From: Botryotinia globosa | Lineage: Eukaryota; Ascomycota; Leotiomycetes; Helotiales; Sclerotiniaceae | Length of the DNA: 64,000 bases | Assembly (NCBI GenBank): GCA_014898425.1 | Contig: RCSZ01000012.1 | Coordinates: 930,001-994,000 of the forward strand | Direction: 5' to 3' | In this document: piece after piece, positions 1 to 10,649 of the stretch | Layout of the letters: each line of letters begins with the position of its first letter | Numbering within the stretch: the stretch's first letter is position 1 | Position numbers and translations under genes: made by a program | The notes under the pieces: model-generated | Databases searched by the model: none | What the model was told of the DNA's origin: nothing | The model's input: the letters and a program-made list of their open reading frames with translations, nothing else

Positions 1-811
1 AGGGCAATGTATCCAGTTCCGATGAATATGGCTGCTGCTGAAGCAACTATCAGACCCAATGACATTGCTGTCCCATCATCGATTATCTGATAGCCCACGA
101 CAGCATTGAGCATCAAGATCCATAATGTTGCGCTAATCATTCCGAGGTGGATACCGGTGAAGGCCTGGGGTAACAATCAGCTTCCACATATGGGTCTTGA
201 GAGCTTGGTCCGACTTACTATCCGAACAGTTGCGCTCAACGGGAACTCGCCCACAGTAAATATTTCACATATTTCAATGATTATATAACCTAGGAGAAAG
301 AGCTGCATTTCCCTGTACGACGAGATGTAAGTAAACGATGCAAATCAAATATAATCCTGAGGATATTGACAAACCTTCTTCCCACTGCTGCTTGTTTCCG
401 GTCGGACCGCCATATTAAGAATGCACTGATTACAATCGCAATTCCTGCAATTATTATCGAACCTTAGGAGGCGTTAGTTTATGACTTTCCGATCATTGAT
501 TCTCGGGAACAGAACGGACCCAAATTGCCCAGATATTTCCCGCCGCCTAACGATATACCCGTCAGCTCGCAGCCTCCGTATCCGAAATTGCTGTTGGTGG
601 GAGGATTGAATAGCTATTAAAAGACCGGTTAGCAACGTTGAAGTGCGAATCGTATTATTGAAACTAGGGAGTGGTACGAACGTTGCAGACTGGTAACGTC
701 GAGTCGCGGCAGAAGTCCTAAATGGAATGTTTGTCAGTAATCAATCTCCATGGTCATTGGACTATGCAAAGATCTACTCACATGGAAATTTCCAAATTGT
801 GTTGAGCCCAT
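1..811 (-). CDS. Chs7-family chitin synthase export chaperone-like protein, 3' end outside window
   Basis: Multi-pass membrane protein of the Chs7 / 'chitin synthase III catalytic subunit' family (PF12271), whose yeast member lets Chs3 leave the ER. Exons read on the minus strand: 811-782, 717-682, 613-520, 462-375, 312-219 and 164 to the window edge. All junction phases agree. The start gives MGSTQFGNFH followed by DFCRDSTLPVCN, the Cys-containing N-terminus usual for the family. Then come GYGGCELTGISLGG, a first membrane helix (GSIIIAGIAIVISAFLIW), VGRREMQLFLLGY, and the family hallmark LNAVVGYQIIDDGTAMSLG. About 165 residues are visible and further helices must lie beyond base 1. Two donors are unusual (GTTCGT at 681, GTCCGT at 519), but the resulting protein is continuous. 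Whether this is the Chs7 orthologue or one of its paralogues cannot be told from the fragment. Confidence 0.8.
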
Positions 812-3800
812 TTTCTCTTGACAGAACCAACAATTCGCAATTGCGCGCAAGATATTTTCGATTATGTTTAAACTATTGTATTTCGTTGCTCTGTAAAACA
901 AAAAGAGTAAAATTGATTCTTCTCGCGATTGCGAAACCTCAATGCGCGCGTGTGTTTAAACTGTGATTGAATTGTATTTGTGAATGGGTAATTGATCGAA
1001 GGTATTGATTCTCAGTTCCCATTCCAGTGGTTTCTGTTTGTCGTATTGTTCTTTCCTGATGATTTGATCTTGAACCCCTCAGCTTCGACCCTTCCTCAGC
1101 TTCTCCAATTAATATTTGAAGCGCTTGATTTCAGGAAGGAGCCGTTAGATTGGTTGGTTGCTTTATATTGGTGTTCGCGCGGATCGTTTGAAGTAAAGGC
1201 TGGATGCAGAATCGAGTTTCGTAATTGCGAGTATGGATATCTTTTGCCTCAATTTCAATCTTGACACATTCGACACAATGTAGAGAGTTGAGAAAGTATA
1301 CAAAAAGTATAACTTGGACAAGATCAGAGATTGGGAGAGACAATTGTGTGTGCAAGAGGGTGGAATAATTCAAGAACGGGGAAGTGAATTAATTGCCCTT
1401 GATGCAAAATGCGCTGGTCAAAAGGGCGAAGGCTGGTCACCGTAGCCTGTTTTGCTCTCTTTTGCTCTCTCTTACTCTCTTTTACCTCTTTTACCTCTTT
1501 TACCTCTGTTTGGCAGTATAATTCGACAACTTTGATATGTGCAGGGGCCCCAGACCATTCGAATCCCGGGAGGCTTTCCTTTTCTTCAGAAAAATTCCAT
1601 CAATCCCTGGTTCTTGAAAAGGCTCGTTACCTGGACGAGATGATTATTCCGTGGTAGCGAAATGATTTTGGTCGGAGCAAGGTCGAATCGGATATTGAAT
1701 GGTTACAGCAGGTAAGATGAAAATTGAAATGTGATTGAGCTCAGCCAGCATTGCAAAAAGGAAAGAAGAGGTACGGAGTAGGTAGGTAGGTACTAGGTAG
1801 GCACTTAAGAAGGAATCATTGCGAGGGATAATTTCATACCATGTACATATTTGCAATATAAAGTTTTGAATGTTTTATTTCATTGTCCATTTCTCTCTCC
1901 CTAGATCCTTGGAGGGATCATGATTTGCGAACGGTGGTGAATGGGGCAGCAAAATGTGCCTGCCTATTCTTGCCATTACATTCGGTTGTGTGAAGGCTTC
2001 AAAGTTGAAACTCACTCACTCTTGTACTAGGTAGGTAGGTAGGTAGGTAGGTATAAGCCACCTGGGAATCGGAAACTCCGGAGCCCGTTGAAAGTTCAAG
2101 ACTTCGCTGAGAATGGAAAGTTGAAGATACCGGTTTTGGTGTTTTGCACTCGTACGAAAAGTGTTGTGATCTACGTAAGGAAGGACAAATAGAATGACTA
2201 CCGTTGTCGCGAAGTACCAGAATTAATCAATCAATGGAAGAGGGAAACTTGTCCTTGCTTGATACGCTAGTCCTTACTTTCGCCGATTTTAAGTTCGTTG
2301 GTACATAGTTCGAAAAAGAAAATCACCAAGGCTTGGAGACATGGCCTCGAGATGGCTTCTACGAATAATCTTCTAGAATGGTGTTTGCATATTCCACCTG
2401 TCGGAAATGGTGGACAGCCGTTGGAATGGTGCTACTGCTGCGGTACTTTGTGGGATCTTCAATTCCTTTACCTTAAGCGCCCACAAGGCTCTCACCCTTC
2501 TGTGTTTAGCTCTAAGATCATCAAGCACTTAGAGCTTCTTCTTTTTTTTTTGCGACAGTGGGTAAATGAAGGGTTCAGGAGACCTCACTCATATTTACAG
2601 TTATTCTTTAAGTTCTCATTTCAGATTTCGGGAGGTTCGCGTCGAGGACTGGGAGAATGGCTGACCTCCTCCCTTCAGCTTCGATGATGACAACCCCAAC
2701 GATAGCCTTGTGTCTCTCAGGGCGGACACCCTCTTGGCGACGGTGATATCTACAACTTCCTTTCGAAACAACTTCAGAGATGATCGGTAGCATTGCCGAG
2801 CGTGAGATACATGATCAGAGACAAACGATAAGAACTACTCGTAAAGGTGACTCTACTCGCGCCGATATCAAATCTCAAGCTCCATAGATGAGATTATATC
2901 TCACTTATATTGCGATTAGCCATTCATTTCATCTCATTCCACCATCTCGTCATATATCCGCAATACCATTCTCCAGACCTCGCTCAACTAGTGGGACAAA
3001 GATCTACGGTCTATCAATCAATAGTTCCTGACTACTTCCACCATACAAGAGATCTGAACGTTTGAACTTGACCAAATTTTTTGAACTTGTTGAATTATCA
3101 AAAACATTTAATAACATCCAAGTGCAATACCTAGAGCAGTGCCAGCGATGGAATACCCCCGCTGGAGTGTCGAAAGCTCCAGGTTGGTCTGGATCTTCCC
3201 ACCCCGGCAGCAAAGTCCAAAACCAACTACAGTATTGTAACAACTGATTCCCGATCCCATCTTCAGCCGGCGGAGAATATAAATCGCGAAGTGGTACTTT
3301 ATTCAATTCCATAAACGTTCGATCGATATGACCTCATTGGACATATTAACATGAAAAGTAGGTAATGCTCAGCAGACAACGAACCGTTGTAGTGTTCAGG
3401 AAGACGGAAAAGTGCTAGGATAAATTGTACCCTGCTCTCGCCGTTCTTTGAAGGCAGAAGTGTCACAAAGCGATCAATAATTGTCATAAAAAAGCATATT
3501 GAGATAATAAATCTCAAAATCCTAAGGTTTTGATTAATGAATAAGATTTCCGTCAAGCAACGACACTCGCAAATGACATTTTAGGGGGTACAATTCAGAA
3601 TGAGTGTTATGTCGTCAATTTTCTATTCATATGGATGTGCCATACATAGGCTTTGTGTATTACAGTGTCAAGCAGGGTATTGAACAACTGTTTCCAATCG
3701 AGAAGTAACTGAGTAATGGTTGAGATCACTATTTGAGCTGGGCACGAAGCTCTATATATTAATGAAATACATCCTACTTATAGACCTTCTTTCTCTGTTG

Positions 3801-3973
3801 GATAAACTCATCGATGGGCTATCAATATATCCGTCACGTGCCATCATTCCGTCCTCGAGGTCCTACTAATCTCTGTTGACCATTAAGCCTAAGATTTATG
3901 GTTCATATCATAATTGTAAATATAATTTGTAGTATGTGTTTCATTTATATTATGATGGTTAATTACAGAAAAC
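812..3973. other. Intergenic, no supported gene
   Basis: Only short ORFs without codon bias or recognisable motifs. The first few hundred bases (812-1300) should contain the promoter of the minus-strand Chs7-like gene. Pyrimidine-rich CTCTTTTACC repeats occur at 1456-1510 and GTAG-type simple repeats near 1783-1803 and 2028-2053. The 3' end of the unrecognised gene at 3974-5685 faces this spacer. Confidence 0.6.
2028..2053. repeat. (TAGG)n microsatellite
   Basis: About six uninterrupted TAGG units. The same GGTAGGTA motif recurs in other spacers of this window (about 1783, 20171, 37345, 41932, 45706 and 47290). Confidence 0.9.
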
Positions 3974-5685
3974 TTAAAGGAAGTTTGGAGACAAAATATT
4001 GACAGCCTGTTGATCCTGCTCTAAATTTTGTTGCAAGAATTCTTCCAGAAGTCGAACACCACATCGAACAATTTCCTACAAAAAGTGTGAGATTCTGAAG
4101 AACGAGGGAACCAAGGCACATACCCGTGCTTTCCAGTATGACGCGAAGATGTATTGTAACTTCTTCATATCTTTAAGCTCCCCTGGAAGCTCATGTATTT
4201 GACCACACTTCAAGTAAAATACGTCCTTGCCAATACAAGACATAATAAGAAGCTGGTGTCGACGACCTAGCATGATTAGCAAAAAAGTACTAAATAACAG
4301 ACAATATCCTAACCAGCTTGTAGTATGCCGACCACCTTTATGTTCTTCATGACTGTAGGGTCATTTTCTACCAACTCGCCAATGTGGCACAGCATCGCTC
4401 TCAAGCCACCCACAAGCTTATCAAAATCATTAAGCCATTTCGCTGCAAGTTGCCCTTCCCATTTGCGAATTGTCTCCAAGACAAGCAGTTCATAACAAGA
4501 TTGAGAGCTGCCGTCAGCAGATAGCTTACGACGGCGTGCGATCGCATCGTAACGAGGTTCGTTGATGAAGTAGGAGTACGGTTGGTAGCGAGTTGCTGAG
4601 AGAGAAATTTCTTTGCTGCAACGATTTTGATTATTAGCGAAAGCCGAAAAATAAAGAGCAGAGAATTGGGATAAGGGTTTACCGTTGAAGGATAAGCTCT
4701 GGAATCTCGCAGAAAACTTCGTCCAGGAAACGAGGATAAACCAAACAATCCCAAACTCCTTCACTCAGCTCTTCATTTAAGATCATCCCGGAGTTCTCTA
4801 AAAGACGGACACTGGTCTAGAATCAGCCGATGATATAGCGCGAAGACGGCGTGCAATTCACATGTGGCATGAAACATCACCGATCCATTTGATATCACCC
4901 TTATGAGACATTGTACGTTCAATTCTGCATGAGTGTTCATAGGAATTCGCCTATCAAAGTCATCAAACATAACTTATCAGTCCTCCGGAAATCTAAAGGC
5001 AGGGTACTGACTGACCTTCTCATACTTCTCGAGGGTCTGAAGCAACTCCGGTGGAAACCTAGGGAGCGGTGATTCTTCAACACAGTCTGTGATCTGCTCA
5101 CAATCTTCTCGCATGAGACCTAGTGTCGTGATGGATTCGGCATCCAGTATACTGAAATGAATTGGCTTAACTTTGCCCGTGCGTCGGGCATGATCTAGCA
5201 TGACATCTTGAAGGTAAACATTGCCATGGGCAAGTAACATCTTCTTGTCATTAGTAAGGGTCATGCGAGAATCCTCCAAGCAACCTAGGATTTCTTGGTG
5301 CCTCTTCGTGTCGGAGGCTTCCATTGCTAGTGAGTCTTGCTTTTCTATGCTGGAGTCAACAGTCGCGTTCAGATTATTGGGATCGTTATCGGCTTCTGAA
5401 TCGGCACAATTTGTGTCTGGGTCATCTTGAATGGCAGAAGCTCCACTATGCGTATAGAATTGTTAACCATGATTGTTGTTTCACTATCCTTGGAAGGAAC
5501 ACTCACACAATAGTGGTTCCTGTTTGCGACGAATTCAACACAATACTATTTTGGCCGATAGCGATAGTAGTAGGCCCATGATTTGCGACTTTGCGTCGTC
5601 CACGCTTTCTCGTTATTGACCTGATGAAATTCTTGGCCCTTTGCTGGTCGTTTTTCGGGCTCTGCCAAAGAATGCCTATTAACAA
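3974..5685 (-). CDS. Unrecognised multi-exon protein, 5' end unresolved
   Basis: I do not recognise the family. A continuous frame can be assembled on the minus strand: exon ending 5507, then 5445-5008, 4950-4881, 4816-4683, 4615-4314, 4266-4124 and 4075-3974 (stop TAA). Every intron is 47-66 bp with GT..AG and phases agree throughout, which argues for a real, intact gene. The product has an acidic stretch (QDDPDTNCADSEADNDPN), then a soluble, mostly helical, charged region with segments such as LLAHGNVYLQDVMLDHARR, EELSEGVWDCLVYPRFLDE, ETIRKWEGQLAAKWLNDF and EIVRCGVRLLEEFLQQNLEQ. No signal peptide or clear membrane segment is seen. The coordinate 5685 is only the first ATG in the upstream exon's frame and lies inside a tandem repeat; the true start is probably further upstream (see 6131-6427). 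Confidence is moderate for a gene, low for its ends. Confidence 0.5.
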
Positions 5686-5997
5686 ACATCAAGCTCGACT
5701 GGGCTAGTGAATCTGATGGCCACGAAGGTCAACAGTAACCCAGGAGCAAGGGGTCTTCGCGAAGAAGCAACACCCAAAGAATGCCTATTAACAAACATCA
5801 AGCTCGACTGGGCTAGTGAATCTGATGGCCACGAAGGTCAACAGTAACCCAGGAGCAAGGGGTCTTCGCGAAGAAGCAACACCCAAAGAATGCCTATTAA
5901 CAAACATCAAGCTCGACTGGGCTAGTGAATCTGATGGCCACGAAGGTCAACAGTAACCCAGGAGCAAGGGGTCTTCGCGAAGAAGCAACACCCAAAG
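5671..5997. repeat. Three tandem copies of a 109-bp unit
   Basis: Units start at 5671, 5780 and 5889 and look identical by eye; the third ends at 5997. On the minus strand each unit ends with TTTGTTAATAG followed by GCATTCTTTGG, a good intron 3' splice site, so each unit carries a candidate acceptor for the gene downstream. The unit length is not a multiple of three, so reading through the array would shift frame. The array is therefore most likely intronic or 5' untranslated. Confidence 0.95.
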
Positions 5998-6130
5998 AGC
6001 ACACAATCGTTTCTCAGTCGGCCGCGAAGGCAGGCTGCGATATGCGCCTCGGTGTACCGTTGACCAGGACGCCACGAAGGCATCCTGCGATACAAATGAT
6101 GCGTAGATATTAGTTTTGTAACTCGGAGAA

Positions 6131-6427
6131 TCAACTAACTGAAAGAACCCATGCCGCCCGCAGTTTACTGGCCGCCCCAGCAATTTTGGGATCCTCGCTA
6201 TTCTGTAGGTGTTGTATGGATGTCCGCCAGCAGTTATGGACATTGGATATATTGTACTTTACATAGCCCAATTCCTTGTATATTTTGTCACAGAAGTCTA
6301 CAACATCCCATTTGTCACAAGGCGTCTTGTCAAAATAAGGATGCGTACGCGACGTATTTCTGGTTGTCTCGTGGTTGAGTGGGGGTGGGGACTGAGGCAT
6401 GATTATAACAAAATTGAGGTTGAACAA
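6131..6427 (-). CDS. Possible 5' exon of the unrecognised gene at 3974-5685
   Basis: Open frame of 98 codons whose second ATG gives MPQSPPPLNHETTRNTSRTH, followed by FDKTPCDKWDVVDFCDKIYK. The composition is protein-like and ends close to a possible donor (GTTAGT near 6138). It lies on the same strand, upstream of the tandem repeat. I could not match a donor and acceptor in phase with the exon ending at 5507, so the link is a suggestion. It could also be a separate small gene or chance. Confidence 0.25.
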   Translation of the reverse strand: MFNLNFVIIMPQSPPPLNHETTRNTSRTHPYFDKTPCDKWDVVDFCDKIYKELGYVKYNISNVHNCWRTSIQHLQNSEDPKIAGAASKLRAAWVLSVS

Positions 6428-6996
6428 AGTAAACGGGAGGTCGGCTATTTAAAGTAGATTGCTGGCCAGAGCGCCAAGACTTCATGGGCGCGACACGTAA
6501 TTTTGCATATTAAATAATAAGTCGAATACTCTACTTTCGGGCCACCCCTTTTTCAAGCCACTTCAAAAAAGCTTACTATAAGAAGGCACCTCTTCTCTTT
6601 ATTCTTTAACATCTTTATAATACTTTTATCAATTGATTTAAATTTTTGATATATTATTAATTATTATATAAACAAAGGGAATTCACTTTAAAGGAATGAT
6701 ATCAATATAAACAACTATATTAAAGAGATTAAGTATTAGAATAGATAATAGCAATGAATTAACTTAGTATATTATAGTACTATATAAAACTTTTCATTAA
6801 TTCTTCTAAACTATAAAAAGTATACAATTTATAGGTGGCGGATTGCTTTCGATACGAGGGCCCGAGGTACAAGATAGGCCTTCGGAGTTTTTCGGAATAA
6901 AAGGGGTCCGAGGTACGAAGTAGGCCCGGAGGCCTCACATGTCTTATAGAACCCTATAATCTTGTAATCTTGACATTAAGCGAATACGAAAGAGAT
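6428..6996. other. Left edge of AT-rich island, with terminal-like motif
   Basis: Base composition changes sharply near 6480-6600. At 6533-6558 lies a 26-bp motif beginning ACTTTCGGGCCACCCC that recurs, inverted, at 59908-59933 at the edge of another AT-rich island. A short GC-rich patch at 6833-6948 holds two imperfect copies of a unit containing CCGAGGTAC. No coding potential. Confidence 0.6.
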
Positions 6997-7348
6997 TACA
7001 GTAGAACTTGACTATACCGGACTGGGATATATCGGAATCTTGAATATACCGGAAAAATTTCCTGATTTGACCACTTTTTATATAGTAATATCGATTTTTA
7101 GGCAAAACCGGAATATCGGACTAATTTTTCAAGAATCCGATATAAATTTTGGTGGTAAATTTGACTGAATAAGCTTTTTTTGATTAATAAGCATGATTCG
7201 CTTTAGTTATATGTTTTTTTTTTTCGAAAATATAGAAGTTTGAAACTGAAATCGGATATAAATTTTAATTAGAAAGCTTAGGTCATCATTTTTATATCGG
7301 ATTTGATTGGTCAAATATTTCATTCCGGTATAATCAAGTTCTACTATA
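6997..7348. mobile_element. MITE-like inverted-repeat element, about 350 bp
   Basis: The left end (6997-7020) starts TACAGTAGAACTTGACTA and the right end (7325-7348) is its reverse complement, with 22 of 24 positions matching. The interior is AT-rich and non-coding. Ends beginning CAGT next to TA suit a Tc1/mariner (pogo/Fot1-like) non-autonomous element, which inserts at TA. The superfamily call is inference from the ends only. Confidence 0.7.
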
Positions 7349-7659
7349 TATAGCTCTTTTAATAGTGCTTATATAAGACCTATTATAGATGAACCTGAAT
7401 ATACGGGCCTAAAAATTTTGAGGCCTAAATGCTCGTATATAGAGGTTTCCCGTATATATAGTTTCAGCCTCGACATTTAGCCTTGTTTTATATCTTCATT
7501 CTCCTCATTTTCATTAAATTTATCATGTGAATTTATGAATTCATCATGTGATAGACTAAAATCTTGAGCCACTATTATCAATTATCTCATCCTCAGACCC
7601 ACAGTGATTATATAATTTTTGGCCTTAATTTCGAGGCAAAGGCTTTACAAAGAATTATC
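7349..7659. other. AT-rich spacer
   Basis: No gene. Contains a degenerate palindromic stretch around 7396-7465 (TATACGGGCC ... GGCCTAAATGCTCGTATA) that may be a remnant of a second small element. Confidence 0.4.
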
Positions 7660-8029
7660 CCTAACATATAGGATTTAAAACACGGTTCATAACTGGCAGC
7701 TGATTGGTCGAGAAAAAATACGGATGCCCCATACAACGAACATCAAAAGTTAGGAAATAGATCGGAATAGGTTTTAATAGGTACAGTGACTATAAACGAT
7801 ATATGAAATATAATTGATTGATATCTCTATATTCTTTGAATTGATGGCTTTTTAATGATATTATTTTTATATCAAGAAAAGAAGTTATTATTAATATATC
7901 AATTGTTTAGTTGATTTTGTAGTAAAAAGTTCGATGAAAAATCACTAATACGTTTCTGATTGGTTCAGATTTGATTAATAATAAGAGAGATAAAAAAAGA
8001 GATTAGAAAGAAAAGAGAAGGGATTAGAT

Positions 8030-8175
8030 TATTAGATTTATTAGATTTATTAGATTTATTGATTTATTAGATTTATTAGATTTATTAGATTTATTACGAT
8101 TTATTAGATTTATTAGATTTAATTAGATTTATTAGATTTATTGATTTATTAATTTATAGATTGATTAGATTTATT
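8030..8175. repeat. (TAGATTTAT) minisatellite
   Basis: About fifteen imperfect copies of a 9-bp unit GATTTATTA. The counterpart in copy C lies at 19147-19275, where the unit is AATCTAATAAATCG. Confidence 0.85.
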
Positions 8176-8217
8176 AGAGAAAAAAAAAATAGAAAAAAAA
8201 TAGAAAAAAATAATGAA

Positions 8218-8337
8218 AAATAAAAGAAAAGAATAAAAGAAAAGAATTAAAGAAAGAATTAACAAAGAATTAAAAAAAGAATTAAAAAAAGAATTAAAAA
8301 AAGAATTAAAAAAGAATTAAAAAAAGCTTAAAAAAGA
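8218..8337. repeat. (AAAAGAATTA) minisatellite
   Basis: Purine-rich 9-12 bp units of AAAGAATTAAAA. The complement is seen at 18903-19070 in copy C as a 12-bp TTCTTTTTTTAA unit. Confidence 0.85.
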
Positions 8338-8755
8338 ATCCCCCCCCCCCCTTCCCCCGCTCCCCCCCCCGCCTTCCCCCGCGCCTTCCACCCGCCTTCC
8401 CCCAAAAAACCCGCCTCCCCCTCCCCCTCCCCGCCTTCGCCCCCCCCCTCCCCCCCACCTGCCCGCGCTTCCCCCCCGACTTCCCCGCGCCTTCCCCCCC
8501 CCCTTCGCCCCTCCCTCCCCGCCCCGCCTTCGCCCCCGCCTTCGCCGCCCCTTCCCCCGCCCCTTCCCCCGCCCCTTCGCCGCCCCTTCGCCCGCCCCTT
8601 CGCCCGCCCCTTCGCCCGCCCCTTCGCCCGCCCTTCGCCCGCCCCTTCGCCCCCGCTTTCCCCCCCGCTTTCTCCGCTTTCTCCGCTTTTCCGCTTTTGC
8701 GGTTTCTTTCTCCCTTTCCTCCTTTTCTCTCCGCTCCCCGCTCGCGGTTCCTCCC
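8338..8755. repeat. C-rich, strand-asymmetric tract
   Basis: About 420 bp made almost only of C, T and scattered G in CCCCTTCGCCCG-type units, with many runs of five or more C. It sits where copies B and C have no such sequence. The complementary strand is rich in G-runs and could form G-quadruplexes. Long homopolymers here are also a place where sequencing or assembly errors are likely. Confidence 0.8.
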
Positions 8756-8878
8756 GCTTCTTCTTCTTCTTCTTCTTCTTCTTCTTCTTCTTCTTCTTCT
8801 CGTCTTCTTCTTCTTCTTCCTTCTCTTCTTCTTCTTCTTCTTCTTCTTCTTCTTCTTCTTCTTCTTCTTCTTCTTCTT

Positions 8879-8909
<31 letters not shown>

Positions 8910-8917
8910 TTCTTCTT

Positions 8918-8948
<31 letters not shown>

Positions 8949-9003
8949 TTCTTCTTCTTCTTCTTTCTTCTTCTTCTTCTTCTTCTTCTTATTATTATTA
9001 TTA

Positions 9004-9034
<31 letters not shown>
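8756..9034. repeat. (TTC)n then (TTA)n microsatellite
   Basis: Roughly 230 bp of TTC repeats (8756-8987) pass directly into TTA/ATT repeats (8988-9034). Together with 8338-8755 this makes nearly 700 bp of almost pure polypyrimidine on the plus strand. The long open frame here is an artefact of the repeat. Confidence 0.95.
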
Positions 9035-9180
9035 ATATAAATCTTATTTATTTTTAGAATTCTAAAAGCTATATAATACAAATATAAACGTAGGTCCTAA
9101 GGGGCGTGAAAAATAACTACAGAGAGCGTTAGCGAGCCCGTTATTATTTTTAGCCCCGAAGGGCCGAAAAAAGCTCGTTT

Positions 9181-9850
9181 TTTAATATTTTGAAATCTTT
9201 AATTAGATTTTTATTGGATTCTATTATTACAATATCATCTATATATATATTTAATATTAATCCTGATATTTTATTAATAAAAATATATTTGTTTGATATT
9301 AATAAATTAAAATTTAATTTATATAATATATTTTTTAATGTATTATATCAGATTCTAGTAGATTGCTTTAATCCATATAATGTTTTGTTTAATTTTAATA
9401 TATTGTTTTATTATAATTTATAATTTCAGGGGGTTTAATATATAAATTTGCATCAATATTACCCTATACAAAAACTAATATTATGTCAATTTTATATATA
9501 AATTAGGATCTTGATATTGTTAATACAAATATTAATTTCTAAGTTATTTGCTTTATTATATTAGTAAATATATTTAAATAATCTATTCCATATAGTTTTT
9601 CAAATCCTTTAACAACAAATCTAGTTTTAAATTCAATAAAATCATTAGATAAATATTTAATTTTATAAATTCATTTAGTTTTTAAGAGTTTAATGATATT
9701 ATTCTTTTTGATATTTTTATTAATAATATTATTATTTTTATCTTTGATAATATTAATATTATTATTATTAATATCGATAATATCCTATATATTATTATTT
9801 TCTAAGGTTTTAACCTCATAATTCATAGCTTTTATCCAATTTTCTTTTTG
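9181..9850 (-). pseudogene. Copia reverse transcriptase fragment
   Basis: Minus-strand reading gives NWIKAMNYEVKTLENNN (9785-9840), KTRFVVKGFEKLYGIDYLNIF (about 9550-9640), LYGLKQS (about 9355-9395) and IYIDDIVII (about 9215-9245). These correspond to the copia RT landmarks W.EAM..E...L..N, K.RLVAKGF.Q..GIDY, LYGLKQSPR and YVDDI. In-frame stops interrupt it. It ends abruptly a few codons after the YIDD catalytic motif, where composite repeat A begins. Inactive. Confidence 0.88.
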
Positions 9851-10386
9851 ATTTAAATTTATAACTTCGATATAAATTTCAGAGCTTTTTAGATTAGTTT
9901 TATTATCAATTTTAATAATAATTTTCTGATTTTCGTTTATTTTAATATTAAATCCTAATAATAATGATAGATTTTTATTAATATTATTTATTTTTAATTT
10001 AATATTATTATTTAGATATTTAATATATACTAAATGAACTAGATTATAATAATTTAATTGAAGTTTTATATCTTTTATTCCTTTTGATTACCTTAATAAG
10101 GTTAGCAATTTTGAATTATAAAGGATTTCGATTATAGGACGCTTATTATTTATATTTAGTTTCTAATTTATATTATTATTTTTATTATTGTTATTATTTA
10201 TATTATTTATATTATAATTTTTATAATGAATATTATTTTCATTATTTATATTATAATTTTTATAATAAATATCATTATTTTTATTATTTTATAATTTTTA
10301 TAATGATTGTTATTTTTTTGAATTTTTATTTCAAAAGGAATAAAATTATTATTAAATAAATTTTTTAATTCTATTTGTTTTAAATC

Positions 10387-10594
<208 letters not shown>

Positions 10595-10649
10595 TAATAA
10601 TATTAAATATTCTTATAAATAATAAAATCTTTTGAGTTAATAATTCGAT

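Larger units (their letters stand above)
7660..9180 (-). repeat. Composite repeat, copy A (inverted relative to copies B and C)
   Basis: Read on the minus strand this matches 11712-12310 (copy B) and 18340-19545 (copy C). It starts with the GC-rich hairpin block (9097-9177), then the palindrome TTTTAGAATTCTAAAA, a trinucleotide array, an AAGAATTAAAA-type minisatellite, a TAGATTTATTA-type minisatellite, and unique flanks. The flank at 7800-7990 matches the far end of copy C (19260-19545). The flank at 7660-7725 (ACACGGTTCATAACTGG) matches the far end of copy B (about 12245-12305). Copy A is the longest and unites both end types. No open frame with meaning. Confidence 0.85.

Noticed and set aside
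481..620. Apparent frame change in the Chs7-like gene after GISLGGG
   Set aside because: An intron from 519 to 463 (GTCCGT..AAG) gives KYLGNLGSIIIAG in the correct frame; the gene is intact as far as visible.
4683..4970. Apparent frameshift in the unrecognised gene near 4773-4790
   Set aside because: The frame ending RELRDDLK-stop seemed broken from EELSEGVW. A 64-bp intron (GTGATG donor at 4880, CTAG acceptor at 4817) restores the frame, so no frameshift is needed.
8697..9035. 112-residue Phe/Leu/Tyr ORF resembling a membrane protein
   Set aside because: Translation of TTC and TTA repeats within composite repeat A.
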